A DNA stretch of 64,000 bases from Carnimonas bestiolae (GTDB taxonomy: Bacteria; Pseudomonadota; Gammaproteobacteria; Pseudomonadales; Halomonadaceae): the NCBI RefSeq assembly GCF_051251125.1, contig NZ_JBPCZL010000007.1. One strand, written 5' to 3'. Under the pieces are notes generated by a model, which was given only the letters and a program-made list of their open reading frames with translations, was not told the DNA's origin and ran no database searches. How positions within the stretch are numbered: the first letter of the stretch is position 1; each line of letters begins with the position of its first letter. A program made the translations under genes and the position numbers. Positions 18,128-27,023 of the stretch are shown in pieces.

Positions 18128-18601
18128 ATGAAAGGCTTTTTGAAAGACTTCCGCGAATTTGCGGTCAAGGGTAACGTCATTGATATGGCGATTGGTATCG
18201 TGATTGGTGCAGCCTTCACGGCCATCGTTAATAATCTGGTGCAGAATATTCTGACACCTTTCATTGGCCTTCTAACCGGTGGCATCGACTTCACTAACCT
18301 GTTTGTCACCTTGAAAGAAGGTGCTACAGCAGGCCCTTATCCGACGCTCGAAGCTGCGCAAAAAGCCGGTGCAGTGACCATGAATCTGGGGTTGTTCATT
18401 AACTCCATCATCTCCTTCGTGATTGTGGCGTTCGTCTGCTTCCTGCTGGTGCGCGGCATTGCCAAGCTTCATCGCGAGAAAGCAGCGGAAGAAGCTGCGG
18501 AAGAGCCGAGCACCAAGGACTGCGGCTACTGCTTCACTGAAGTACCGGTGAAAGCCACTCGCTGCCCGCACTGCACCTCCGAGCTTAACGCCGCCGCTTA
18601 G
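18128..18601 (+). CDS. mscL: Large-conductance mechanosensitive channel with C-terminal zinc ribbon
   Basis: A 157-residue homopentameric inner-membrane channel that opens under membrane tension to release solutes during osmotic downshock. The N-terminal helix (MKGFLKDFREFAVKGN), TM1 with the pore constriction (DMAIGIVIGAAFTAIV) and TM2 (residues about 95-120) are clear. Unusually, the tail carries four cysteines as C132-x2-C135 and C146-x2-C149 (CGYC and CPHC), a small zinc-ribbon module absent from E. coli MscL (136 residues). The start at 18128 has GAGGAG at ideal spacing. The gene is monocistronic with a terminator. Confidence 0.95.
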   Translation: MKGFLKDFREFAVKGNVIDMAIGIVIGAAFTAIVNNLVQNILTPFIGLLTGGIDFTNLFVTLKEGATAGPYPTLEAAQKAGAVTMNLGLFINSIISFVIVAFVCFLLVRGIAKLHREKAAEEAAEEPSTKDCGYCFTEVPVKATRCPHCTSELNAAA

Positions 18602-18653
18602 TATTAGCTGCCGCCTGTGCGAGCGTACGGCTCGCTGGCAAATGCGATACCAT

Positions 18654-18689
18654 TAAAAGCCGCAGAGATTCACGTCTCTGCGGCTTTTG
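18654..18689 (+). terminator. Rho-independent terminator after mscL
   Basis: AAAAGCCGCAGAGA and TCTCTGCGGCTTTT form a perfect stem with a short loop, ending in T residues, about 55 bp after the mscL stop. Confidence 0.92.
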
Positions 18690-18907
18690 TATTCATCGAA
18701 GTACCGCCATGCTTGTCGCATCCAGGTCGCTCGCCCAGCAGTGATGGGCTCGCCGTAACGCCTCCTCTATCGCGCGCCGGCTATCGCTTGCACCTGGTTG
18801 ATAGCCAAACAAGGTCGGGGTGACATACCCTGCAGTTTCGCCTCCCCTTCGATAGCGGCGATCGTTGTTATCGCCCGCTGTTTTTTCGGTATTCGAGTAA
18901 CGACGCC

Positions 18908-19681
18908 ATGTTTATAGATGCTCACTGTCACCTGACCGCTTTCGCCTTTGCTGAGCGTCGCGCGCAAATAATAGACGCGGCGCGGGCAGTGGGCGTCTCG
19001 GCGTTCATCTCTGCGGCCACCGATAGAGGCAGTTGGCAGCGGCTTTTAGCATTGCGAGAGCACCACTCCGATATCGCTGTTTCGCTTGGCTTGCATCCGT
19101 GGTTTGAGCATCGCTTGGAAGGAGTCGATCACGACCTCGATGCGCTGGAAACACTGCTGAGCGATCCGCCGCCGTCACTGATCGCGGTGGGGGAATGCGG
19201 GGTAGATCAACGTTTCGAGAGTGATGCTCAGTGGCAGTTGTTCGATGCTCAGCTAGGGCTGGCCGAACAGTATGGTTTGCCGGTGGTGATGCACTGCGTT
19301 CGGCTAAATGACCAAGTCGCCAAGTTGCTGCGCGCGCATCCCCGGCTGGTAGGCGGGCTAATCCATGGCTTCAGCGGGAGTACCGTACAAGCGCAGCGCT
19401 TTGTCGACCAAGGCTATCTGGTGGGCATTGGTGGGGCGGTAACCTTCGATCGCGCGCAAAAGCTGCAGCGAGTGGTGAAGGCGTTGCCTGAACACGGTTT
19501 TGTGCTGGAAACCGATGCGCCCGATATGCTGCCAGCGTCGTTGCGCGGGGAGGCCGAATACAACGAGCCTGCAAACCTGCGCATTGTCGCCCAGCAAGTA
19601 GCGGCACTGCGCAACGTTTCGTTAGCGCAGTTGGCCGACAGTACCACCACCAACGTGCGGCGGGTATTTGGCCACTGGTAG
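18908..19681 (+). CDS. TatD-family metal-dependent hydrolase (YjjV-like)
   Basis: A 257-residue TIM-barrel amidohydrolase-type enzyme; family members are Mg-dependent DNases or 3' exonucleases. The metal site is visible as DAHCHL at residues 4-9, a Glu in VGECGVD near residue 97, HCVRLN near 133, HGFSGS near 157 and ETDAPDM near 200. The length and the ETDAPDMLP block fit TatD/YcfH/YjjV. It lies between mscL and the convergent ygfZ gene, with only 42 bp to the latter, and appears monocistronic. The subfamily assignment is inferred. Confidence 0.92.
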   Translation: MFIDAHCHLTAFAFAERRAQIIDAARAVGVSAFISAATDRGSWQRLLALREHHSDIAVSLGLHPWFEHRLEGVDHDLDALETLLSDPPPSLIAVGECGVDQRFESDAQWQLFDAQLGLAEQYGLPVVMHCVRLNDQVAKLLRAHPRLVGGLIHGFSGSTVQAQRFVDQGYLVGIGGAVTFDRAQKLQRVVKALPEHGFVLETDAPDMLPASLRGEAEYNEPANLRIVAQQVAALRNVSLAQLADSTTTNVRRVFGHW

Positions 19682-19723
19682 TGACGCTGTGGCGGCTTCA
19701 GCCTAAGGGGCGCAGCGCTGTGG

Positions 19724-20665
19724 TCAGGCGTTGTCGAGCGCTGCCACCTGTGTTTCAGGATCGAGGCGTTCAATCGCATAGGGCAGCGGTTGCTCGGTCA
19801 GCAGCACACCATTGACGTATAGCTCGCGCGGCTCGTCACTAAGCGATACCACTGCCAAAAGCTCAGTCGTGCCCTGATAGTATTGCGCGGCGACCACGCT
19901 GCCGATGGATCGCTCTTTGGCACTATCGATCACCGTAGCATCACGCTCAATCGCATCGCTGGCGGCGCTGAACCGCGCCAAACGCTTCTTGACCTGGCCG
20001 CGGTAATGGGCGCGGGCGACCACTTCCTGACCGGTGTAGCAGCCTTTTTTGAAGCTAATGCCTCCCAGCGCCTCCCAATTGATCATTTGCGGCAGCCAAG
20101 CGTCGGATTGGCTCGCGCCGATCCATACAAAGCCCGCTCGGATATCTTCGAACCACCAATGGGCTTGGTCAGCCGTCGCCTCGATGGGGGTCGTACTCAC
20201 AATCAACCAGCGCTGCTCTCCCAATGCCGCCACGGCGAGGCACTGCGGTTCAGCCACCATCGCACCGCTTAGGGTGGGAAGGGCTGTCAATTCCAAGGCA
20301 CTCTGCAACTGCGCAGAATCACCGCTGGCACCGGCAATGTGCAGATCGTCGCGTACACTAAGGGTGGCCTTGAAAAACACGCCATACTTGGTGAGATGTG
20401 CATTGATCGTGTCGGCAATGCTGGCATCGCACAGCAGCCAATAGCGCTCTGGCTCAGGCCGAATCACCTGTACGTTAGCGATAACACGCCCCTTCGGCGT
20501 GCAAAATACCCCAAGCGGAGCATAGCGCCCGTCGGCGTGGGCAAGGTTGGCGCTGACCTGGCCTTGCAGAAAGCGTTCAGCATCCTTGCCAGCCACTTCG
20601 ACAATACTCAGGCCTGGCAGCGCGGCGATTTCGTTGGTGCTAGCGGTAGCAGTGGCGTCGCTCAT
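19724..20665 (-). CDS. ygfZ: Folate-binding protein YgfZ (Fe-S cluster maintenance)
   Basis: A 313-residue GcvT-like fold protein that uses folate and supports assembly or repair of certain iron-sulfur enzymes such as MiaB. The diagnostic YgfZ motif KGCYTGQEVVARAHYRG is present with its essential Cys. The start at 20665 (MSDATATAS) is chosen because AAGGAG lies upstream and the earlier frame start adds a non-homologous stretch. It is divergent from the small HMA-like gene, which shares its 154-bp upstream region, and convergent with the TatD-like gene. Confidence 0.93.
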   Translation of the reverse strand: MSDATATASTNEIAALPGLSIVEVAGKDAERFLQGQVSANLAHADGRYAPLGVFCTPKGRVIANVQVIRPEPERYWLLCDASIADTINAHLTKYGVFFKATLSVRDDLHIAGASGDSAQLQSALELTALPTLSGAMVAEPQCLAVAALGEQRWLIVSTTPIEATADQAHWWFEDIRAGFVWIGASQSDAWLPQMINWEALGGISFKKGCYTGQEVVARAHYRGQVKKRLARFSAASDAIERDATVIDSAKERSIGSVVAAQYYQGTTELLAVVSLSDEPRELYVNGVLLTEQPLPYAIERLDPETQVAALDNA

Positions 20666-20819
20666 GGCGCTACGCACTCCTTGAAATTGAAAAGAAAGAT
20701 TGCGTACCACTATCAGGGCGATGGTCGGGTATTTCAATCGCTCTTAACGGGTAGGGGCGCTAAAATGGGCAGGTGCCCAGTGCCTGGGCGGTAACATCAT
20801 TGGCAAAGAGGAAAACGGC

Positions 20820-21008
20820 ATGGCAACAACCCTCACTCTGGAAGGGCTGGCTTCAGTAGCAGATGTAAACAAGGTAACCGCAGCGCTTATCGAGCAGGAT
20901 GGCGTCGATAACGTCGAGGTAGCACGCGAATGGGCGCAGGTAGAAGGCCAAGCGCGTCGCGACGTATTGGTAAAGGCAGTGCACAAGGCGGGCTTTAAGG
21001 CGAAGTAA
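20820..21008 (+). CDS. Small HMA-fold-like protein lacking the metal-binding CxxC
   Basis: A 62-residue protein whose pattern of strands and helices follows the heavy-metal-associated (Atx1/CopZ) fold: LTLEGLASVADVNKVTAAL, a DGVDNVEV turn, and a KAVHKAGF ending. In true metallochaperones the loop after the first strand holds CxxC; here it reads LASVADV with no cysteine anywhere, so copper binding by that site is not possible. GAGGA precedes the ATG at good spacing. It is transcribed toward uvrB, 169 bp away. Function unknown; the fold call is by eye. Confidence 0.7.
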   Translation: MATTLTLEGLASVADVNKVTAALIEQDGVDNVEVAREWAQVEGQARRDVLVKAVHKAGFKAK

Positions 21009-21177
21009 TCAAGGACGTCGTCGATGGGTTGTAATCGAGAGATTCGGCCTATATGTAGAGAGTCCTTCCCTCTATTGGGTGGTTTGAGCGCAGCACAGGA
21101 CCGAGTCGTCCGGCGTGCCCTCACCCTGCACGTACCTGGTGGCACCCAAACCGCACCGTATCAATCAGGAGAGAGCG

Positions 21178-23205
21178 ATGAACAAGCCCTTCAGCATCCA
21201 GTCGCGTTATCAGCCGGCCGGTGACCAGCCTGCGGCCATCGACGCTCTCGTGAACGGCCTCGAAGCCGGCCTGGCGCACCAAACGCTGCTGGGGGTTACC
21301 GGCTCAGGTAAAACCTTCACCATGGCCAACGTGGTGGAGCGCTTGCAGCGTCCTACCATTGTGCTGGCGCCCAATAAAACGCTGGCGGCGCAGCTGTATG
21401 GCGAGTTCAAGTCGTTTTTTCCCGACAACGCGGTGGAGTACTTCGTTTCCTATTACGACTACTACCAGCCGGAAGCCTACGTGCCATCGTCGGACACCTT
21501 CATTGAGAAGGATGCCTCGATCAACGACCATATCGAGCAGATGCGGCTGTCGGCTACCAAGGCGCTGCTGGAACGTCGCGACGCACTGATTGTGGTGTCG
21601 GTATCGGCGATCTATGGCTTGGGCGATCCCGATCAGTACAAGCAGATGCGCCTGCACTTCAATCGCGGCGAGCAGATTGATCAGCGCACCTTCTTGCGTC
21701 GGCTGGCGGAGCTTCAGTACACCCGCAACGATACCGATTTCAGTCGCGGTACTTATCGCGTGCGTGGCGATGTCATCGATATCTTTCCGGCCGATGCCGA
21801 GGATGAAGCGGTGCGCGTCGAGCTGTTCGACGATGAAATCGACACCATCAGCCTGTTCGATCCGCTGACTGGCGAGATTCGCAGCAAGGTGCCGCGCATG
21901 ACGGTCTATCCGAAATCGCACTATGTGACGCCGCGCGAAACCATTCTGGGCGCCATCGATCACATCAAGGGCGAATTGAAAGAGCGTCTCGAGCAGCTTC
22001 GCGACAGCAACAAGCTGGTCGAAGCACAGCGCCTTGAGCAGCGCTCGCTCTACGATATCGAAATGATGCTGGAGCTGGGCTACTGCAACGGCATCGAAAA
22101 CTACTCACGCTATCTATCGGGCCGTCAGCCCGGTGAAGCGCCGCCAACGTTCTTCGACTATCTGCCAAGCGATGCGCTGCTGTTTATCGACGAATCCCAC
22201 GTCAGTGTGCCGCAGGTGGGCGGCATGTACCGCGGCGACCGTTCGCGCAAGGAAACGCTGGTCGAATATGGCTTCCGCCTGCCTTCAGCGCTGGATAACC
22301 GCCCGATGAAGTTCGAGGAGTGGGAAGGCATTATTCCGCAAACCGTGTTTGTGTCGGCAACGCCAGGCCCTTATGAAGAAGAGCACGCAGGGCAGGTGGT
22401 CGAACAGGTGGTGCGCCCAACGGGACTGCTCGATCCTGAGGTGGAAGTGCGCCCAGCAACTACTCAGGTCGATGATTTGCTGTCCGAAGCGCGGGCACGC
22501 ATCGAAGTGGGAGAGCGCGTACTGGTCACCACCCTGACCAAGCGTATGGCCGAAGACCTCACCGAATACCTCGACGAGCACGATATTCGCGTTCGCTATC
22601 TGCACTCCGACATCGATACCGTCGAACGTGTCGAGATTATTCGCGATCTGCGCCTTGGTAAATTCGACGTGCTGGTGGGGATCAACCTGCTGCGTGAGGG
22701 GCTGGATATTCCTGAAGTCTCGTTAGTTGCCATCCTCGACGCCGATAAGGAAGGCTTCCTGCGTGCAACACGCTCGCTGATTCAGACCATCGGACGCGCC
22801 GCGCGTAACGCCCACGGCAAGGCGATCCTTTATGGCGACCGGATTACCGATTCGATGCGCCGTGCGATGGATGAGACCGAGCGACGTCGCGCCAAGCAGA
22901 TTGCCTTCAACGAAGAACACGGCATCGTGCCCAAAACGGTGCATAAAAGCGTTGCCGATATCATGGAGGGCGCCCGCGCGCCTGGTACCCGTAGAGGCAA
23001 GAAACGCGCTGATAGCGGTAGCGATAGCGCCGAACAGCAGCCGCTTGAAGCAATGTCGCGGCAGCAGCTTGAGCGCGAGCGCAGTCGGATAGAAGACGCC
23101 ATGCGCAAGGCTGCCCAGCAGCTGGAGTTCGAACGGGCGGCCCAGCTACGCGATCGCCTGCATCAGCTTAACGAGCGCATGCTCGCGGAAGGCGTGGCTC
23201 CCTAA
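21178..23205 (+). CDS. uvrB: Excinuclease ABC subunit B
   Basis: A 675-residue DNA-damage recognition helicase of nucleotide excision repair, which receives the lesion from UvrA and recruits UvrC. Walker A GVTGSGKTF, the beta-hairpin region (YYDYYQPEAYVP), helicase motif II (LFIDESH), motif V (GINLLREGLDIPEVSL), motif VI (QTIGRAARN) and the C-terminal UVR domain (LEFERAAQLRDRL) are all present. The start at 21178 has AGGAGAG at good spacing and matches family N-termini; an upstream in-frame start at 21115 is unlikely. nei follows with a one-base TAATG overlap, making a DNA-repair operon. I see no clear LexA box upstream. Confidence 0.97.
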   Translation: MNKPFSIQSRYQPAGDQPAAIDALVNGLEAGLAHQTLLGVTGSGKTFTMANVVERLQRPTIVLAPNKTLAAQLYGEFKSFFPDNAVEYFVSYYDYYQPEAYVPSSDTFIEKDASINDHIEQMRLSATKALLERRDALIVVSVSAIYGLGDPDQYKQMRLHFNRGEQIDQRTFLRRLAELQYTRNDTDFSRGTYRVRGDVIDIFPADAEDEAVRVELFDDEIDTISLFDPLTGEIRSKVPRMTVYPKSHYVTPRETILGAIDHIKGELKERLEQLRDSNKLVEAQRLEQRSLYDIEMMLELGYCNGIENYSRYLSGRQPGEAPPTFFDYLPSDALLFIDESHVSVPQVGGMYRGDRSRKETLVEYGFRLPSALDNRPMKFEEWEGIIPQTVFVSATPGPYEEEHAGQVVEQVVRPTGLLDPEVEVRPATTQVDDLLSEARARIEVGERVLVTTLTKRMAEDLTEYLDEHDIRVRYLHSDIDTVERVEIIRDLRLGKFDVLVGINLLREGLDIPEVSLVAILDADKEGFLRATRSLIQTIGRAARNAHGKAILYGDRITDSMRRAMDETERRRAKQIAFNEEHGIVPKTVHKSVADIMEGARAPGTRRGKKRADSGSDSAEQQPLEAMSRQQLERERSRIEDAMRKAAQQLEFERAAQLRDRLHQLNERMLAEGVAP

Positions 23206-24023
23206 TGCCGGAAGGACCCGAAATTCGGCGCGTCGCTGATCGTCTCGACAAGGTGCTGGCGGATCGCCCGTTGGAGAGCGTGTGGTGTGCGTTCGAGAGT
23301 ATTCAAAAGCGCGCCGCGCATCTTCAGGCACATCGTATTCTGCGCGTGGAAAGCCGCGGTAAGGCGCTACTCACGCACTTTGACGAAGGTTCGGTGATCT
23401 ACAGCCATAACCAGCTTTACGGGGTATGGCGCGTGGTGTCCCACGGCAGCGAACTTGCTGGCAAGCGTTCACCGCGCCTGCTGCTGTCGACTCAGCGCCA
23501 CGATGCGTGGTTGCTCAGTGCTTCGGATATCGAACTGCTCGATGAGCGAGAGCTTTCGCAGCATCGCTTCATTGCCGCGCTTGGTCCGGATCCGTTAGCC
23601 GCGGATACCGATACCGAGCAGTTGCTCGCGCACATTACCCAGCCGCGTTTTGCCTCACGTCAGCTCGGCCCGCTGCTACTGGAGCAGCGTTTCGTCGCGG
23701 GCATTGGCAACTACCTTCGCTCCGAAATACTGTTCTTTGCTGGGTTGCTACCTGACCATCGGATCAAGGCGCTTTCGCCGTACCAGCAGCGTTACTTGGC
23801 AGACACCATCCTGACCATCTGCCGTCGCGCCTATCATCATGCTGGCGTGACCAATGCGCAGGCGTGGCGTGCTCCAATGATCGCGGCCGGCCAGCCGCGA
23901 CGTCGCTGGCGTCATGCGGTGTTCAATCGTGCTGGTGAACCTTGCCATGCCTGCGGTACGCTTATTCAGCGTCGCAACATTGCCACGCGACGACTCTATT
24001 ATTGCCCGAGCTGCCAAGCCTGA
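23205..24023 (+). CDS. nei: Endonuclease VIII (DNA glycosylase/AP lyase)
   Basis: A 272-residue Fpg/Nei-family glycosylase that removes oxidised pyrimidines. The N-terminus MPEGPEIRR gives the catalytic Pro2/Glu3, and RGKALLTHF, YSHNQLYGVWRVV and the LSASDIELL block follow E. coli Nei closely. The helix-two-turn-helix (GIGNYLRSEILF) and a C-terminal zinc finger with C-x2-C and C-x2-C (CHAC, CPSC) are intact. Translation is coupled to uvrB through overlapping stop and start codons, joining base- and nucleotide-excision repair in one transcript. Confidence 0.95.
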   Translation: MPEGPEIRRVADRLDKVLADRPLESVWCAFESIQKRAAHLQAHRILRVESRGKALLTHFDEGSVIYSHNQLYGVWRVVSHGSELAGKRSPRLLLSTQRHDAWLLSASDIELLDERELSQHRFIAALGPDPLAADTDTEQLLAHITQPRFASRQLGPLLLEQRFVAGIGNYLRSEILFFAGLLPDHRIKALSPYQQRYLADTILTICRRAYHHAGVTNAQAWRAPMIAAGQPRRRWRHAVFNRAGEPCHACGTLIQRRNIATRRLYYCPSCQA

Positions 24024-24321
24024 TCGACACTGAACGGTAGAGTGTGCTGTAGCGGCGCTGGATAATTTTTCTTAGAAGATACCGCCGCAGCGGCTGAACG
24101 CTGCGAGTAAGGCGTCGCCTTATTCGCGCCCAGTGGCCTTCATTCTGAGTGCTCACTTGCCTTGGCACAGCGTCTATGCGCGCGCAGCGCCAGGGGCTGG
24201 CAGCAACAATCGCCATGCCGTCCAGCGAATCAGGATGATTCCAGCCAGCAGCTCGGTTATCCTCTAGGCATATTTGTTCGGCTGCTGTCAGTGCAGCACG
24301 ATTTACAGCGGCTGGAAGTGC

Positions 24322-25746
24322 ATGACGGCAATTATCGGCGGGTTATTCATCCTAGTGGTGCATGTTCTGGGCTTTGCCTCGGCCATGCGCGCACTTATGT
24401 CGAGCCGCACCTCGCAGGGGGCCATCGCGTGGATTATCTCGCTGATTACCTTCCCCTATGTGGCGCTTCCGGCATTCTGGATTCTTGGACGGCCGCGCTT
24501 TTACGGTTATGTCAGTGCGCGTGAAGAGCGTGAGAACGAATTGCGCGATGCTCTGGAAGGTGTGGCAGAGCGCTTTACGCCATTTCTACCTCATCTGCAT
24601 ACTCATAACGGCCGTGTAAGGGCGGTAGAGCGGTTGGCAATGATGCCGCTGACCAGCGGCAATCAGGTTGAGCTATTAATCGACGGCACCTCCGCCTTCG
24701 ACAGCATGTTTCAGGGCATGGTAGATGCCGAGGAATATGTGCTGATCCAGTTCTTCATTATTCGCCACGACCGCCTCGGGCGAGCATTGCAGCAGCAAAT
24801 GAAAGCCTGCGCGGCACGTGGCGTGCGCGTCTGCTTTATCTACGATGAAATCGGCAGCCATCAAATGCCAGAGCGCTTTTTCACCGAGCTGCGCTCGGCG
24901 GGCGTCGAAGTCACCCCGTTTGGCTCATCGCGGGGCTGGCGGCATCGCTTTCAGGTTAACTTCCGCAATCATCGTAAGCTGATGGTGGTGGATGGTCGTC
25001 AAGGCTGGGTGGGCGGTCTTAACGTTGGCGATGAATATCTGGGAGAAAAGCGCAGTGTCGGAGCGTGGCGCGACACCCATATGTCGCTGATTGGACCTTC
25101 GGTGCTGGGGCTTCAGGCGGCCTTCTGGGAAGACTGGTATTGGGCCACCGGCGATGTTCTAGCGCTTGAATGGCAGCCGCAGCAGGCACCTCAAGACGAT
25201 CAGCACGTGATTATCGTTCCCTCTGGACCGGCAGATCGTATCGATACCGCCAGCCTATTGGTGCAGAACGCCATCCATACCGCCAAGCGCCGTATCTGGA
25301 TCACCAGCCCCTATTTCGTGCCAGACCAAAGCGTTCAGGATGCGCTTAAGCTGGCGGCGCTGCGTGGGGTGGAAGTGCGCATCATGATTCCCGAGCGCCC
25401 CGATCATTTGCTGGTCTACCTGTCTGCGTTTTCGTTCCTCGGCGAGATGATTCGCGCGGGTGTAGGAATTTATCGCTACCAACCAGGATTCTTGCATCAG
25501 AAGGTGATGCTGATTGACGACCACACCGCAGCGGTGGGCACGGTAAACCTCGATAACCGCTCGTTCCGGCTAAACTTCGAGATTACCGGCTATGTGATCG
25601 ATCATCGTTTTGCTGCCGAAGTAGAAGCGATGCTTAGCAACGACTTTGCCAATAGCCGCTGCGTCGATATCAGCGAAATTACCGATCGTCCGATCTGGCG
25701 TAAATTAATGTCGCGAGCGGCCTATTTGCTGGCACCGATACAGTAG
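24322..25746 (+). CDS. cls: Cardiolipin synthase (ClsA-like)
   Basis: A 474-residue inner-membrane phospholipase-D-superfamily enzyme that condenses phosphatidylglycerol to cardiolipin. Two N-terminal transmembrane segments (residues about 3-20 and 32-52) precede two HKD motifs: HRKLMVVDGRQGWVGGLN and HQKVMLIDDHTAAVGTVN. The length and layout fit ClsA. The ATG at 24322 follows GGAAG closely; a TTG 48 bp upstream is also in frame. It lies about 300 bp after nei, in a gap with no other feature that I see. Cardiolipin synthesis is often osmotically regulated, which fits the mscL neighbourhood, but no shared transcript is shown. Confidence 0.93.
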   Translation: MTAIIGGLFILVVHVLGFASAMRALMSSRTSQGAIAWIISLITFPYVALPAFWILGRPRFYGYVSAREERENELRDALEGVAERFTPFLPHLHTHNGRVRAVERLAMMPLTSGNQVELLIDGTSAFDSMFQGMVDAEEYVLIQFFIIRHDRLGRALQQQMKACAARGVRVCFIYDEIGSHQMPERFFTELRSAGVEVTPFGSSRGWRHRFQVNFRNHRKLMVVDGRQGWVGGLNVGDEYLGEKRSVGAWRDTHMSLIGPSVLGLQAAFWEDWYWATGDVLALEWQPQQAPQDDQHVIIVPSGPADRIDTASLLVQNAIHTAKRRIWITSPYFVPDQSVQDALKLAALRGVEVRIMIPERPDHLLVYLSAFSFLGEMIRAGVGIYRYQPGFLHQKVMLIDDHTAAVGTVNLDNRSFRLNFEITGYVIDHRFAAEVEAMLSNDFANSRCVDISEITDRPIWRKLMSRAAYLLAPIQ

Positions 25747-26017
25747 CAAAGGCAGCGGCAAGGGAAGTCACACAGTGTGGCCGGTTGTCTCCAAGTCCCG
25801 TTCGCGCTTATCACGGATGCCGTGCTTCTGGGCCAGCCAGCACAGCGCATCCGCCGGTCACACAACCGTTCGCGCGAAACGGGCAGGGCTTCATTCGATG
25901 TCTACTAGCAAGGCATTTGGCCTAAATACCCATCGCAAACGGTACCGATCTGTCCTTAATACGCTTATTGTTAGCAGCGACAGTATTTTTTGGAAGCAGC
26001 GGTGAGCGAGTGAATAA

Positions 26018-26938
26018 ATGAATTTGGAAACCAAGTGGCTGGAAGATTTAGTAGCGCTCGCTGCTGCGCGTAGTTTCTCCGCAGCCGCGCGCAAGCGCTA
26101 TGTCACTCAGCCCGCGTTCAGCCGCCGCATTCGTTCGCTGGAACAGGCGGTAGGGGCGCAACTGGTCGATCGTTCGACCACGCCGGTTAGCCTGACCGCT
26201 GAAGGCCAGCTGTTCTTGATTACGGCGCGAAATTTGGTCGGGCAGCTCAATGAGTGCATTCATCACCTGCGCGGCCTTGAGAGCGCCAATGAAAAGCTCG
26301 ACGTGGCGGCTGCGCACTCGTTGGCACTCGCTTTCTATCCCAAGTGGATTTCGCGCTTGCAGAAGGGCGTAGGGGAATTGCCTACTCGGCTACTGGCGAT
26401 GAACGTGGGTGATGCGATTCGCCTGCTGCGCGAAGGCAACTGCGATCTGATGCTGGCGTATTACGATCCTGACGCCAATATGCAGCTCGACAGCGAGGTT
26501 TTTCCCTCGTTCTCGATAGGGCATGCGCGAATGATTCCGGTTTCGGTGCCAAACGAAGAAGGCGCGCCGCTTTACCGGCTCGACAGCGACAGCGGCGACG
26601 TGCCTTATCTCGCCTACACCAGCGATGCGCTGCTGGGGCGAAGCGTGAACACCATGCTCAAGAATAACCCTGTGCGCCGCCGACTCCGCACCGTTTACGA
26701 AACGGCGATGGCGGAAGGGCTGAAGGCAATGGCGGTGCAGGGCAGCGGCGTAGCGTGGATTCCCGATTTCAGCGCCCGCGACGACATGCAGGCAGGGCGT
26801 CTAGTGCGCGCGGGCGACGATCAGTGGGATATCCCGTTGGAAGTGCGGCTTTATCGCTGCTCACTGGTACACAAGCCTGGCGTAGAGCAGCTGTGGCGTC
26901 GCTTGCAGAAACTGCCGAGGGATATGCTGAAGGCCTGA
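26018..26938 (+). CDS. LysR-family regulator, HypT (YjiE)-like
   Basis: A 306-residue LysR-type regulator. The N-terminal winged helix (residues 4-65: ETKWLEDLVAL, then RYVTQPAFSRRIRSLEQAVG) is followed by a substrate-binding domain beginning LDVAAAHSLAL. The N-terminal NLETKWL and the AAAHSL block resemble E. coli HypT, a hypochlorite-responsive activator that acts through methionine oxidation; several Met residues are present. No divergent target gene sits next to it, which is unusual for LysR proteins but also true of HypT. The subfamily call is inference. A bidirectional terminator follows. Confidence 0.85.
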   Translation: MNLETKWLEDLVALAAARSFSAAARKRYVTQPAFSRRIRSLEQAVGAQLVDRSTTPVSLTAEGQLFLITARNLVGQLNECIHHLRGLESANEKLDVAAAHSLALAFYPKWISRLQKGVGELPTRLLAMNVGDAIRLLREGNCDLMLAYYDPDANMQLDSEVFPSFSIGHARMIPVSVPNEEGAPLYRLDSDSGDVPYLAYTSDALLGRSVNTMLKNNPVRRRLRTVYETAMAEGLKAMAVQGSGVAWIPDFSARDDMQAGRLVRAGDDQWDIPLEVRLYRCSLVHKPGVEQLWRRLQKLPRDMLKA

Positions 26939-26954
26939 TGCGTTGCCTCTGCAT

Positions 26955-26998
26955 CAAAAAGCCGTGATACCCATCGCTGGGCGTCACGGCTTTTTTGG
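26955..26998. terminator. Bidirectional terminator between the HypT-like and nucleoside hydrolase genes
   Basis: AAAAAGCCGTGA pairs with TCACGGCTTTTTT across a 16-base loop that has an inner CCCA/TGGG stem. A-runs and T-runs flank both sides, so it can serve both convergent transcripts. Confidence 0.9.
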
Positions 26999-27023
26999 GC
27001 GTATCGCTATATTGCGACGCTTT

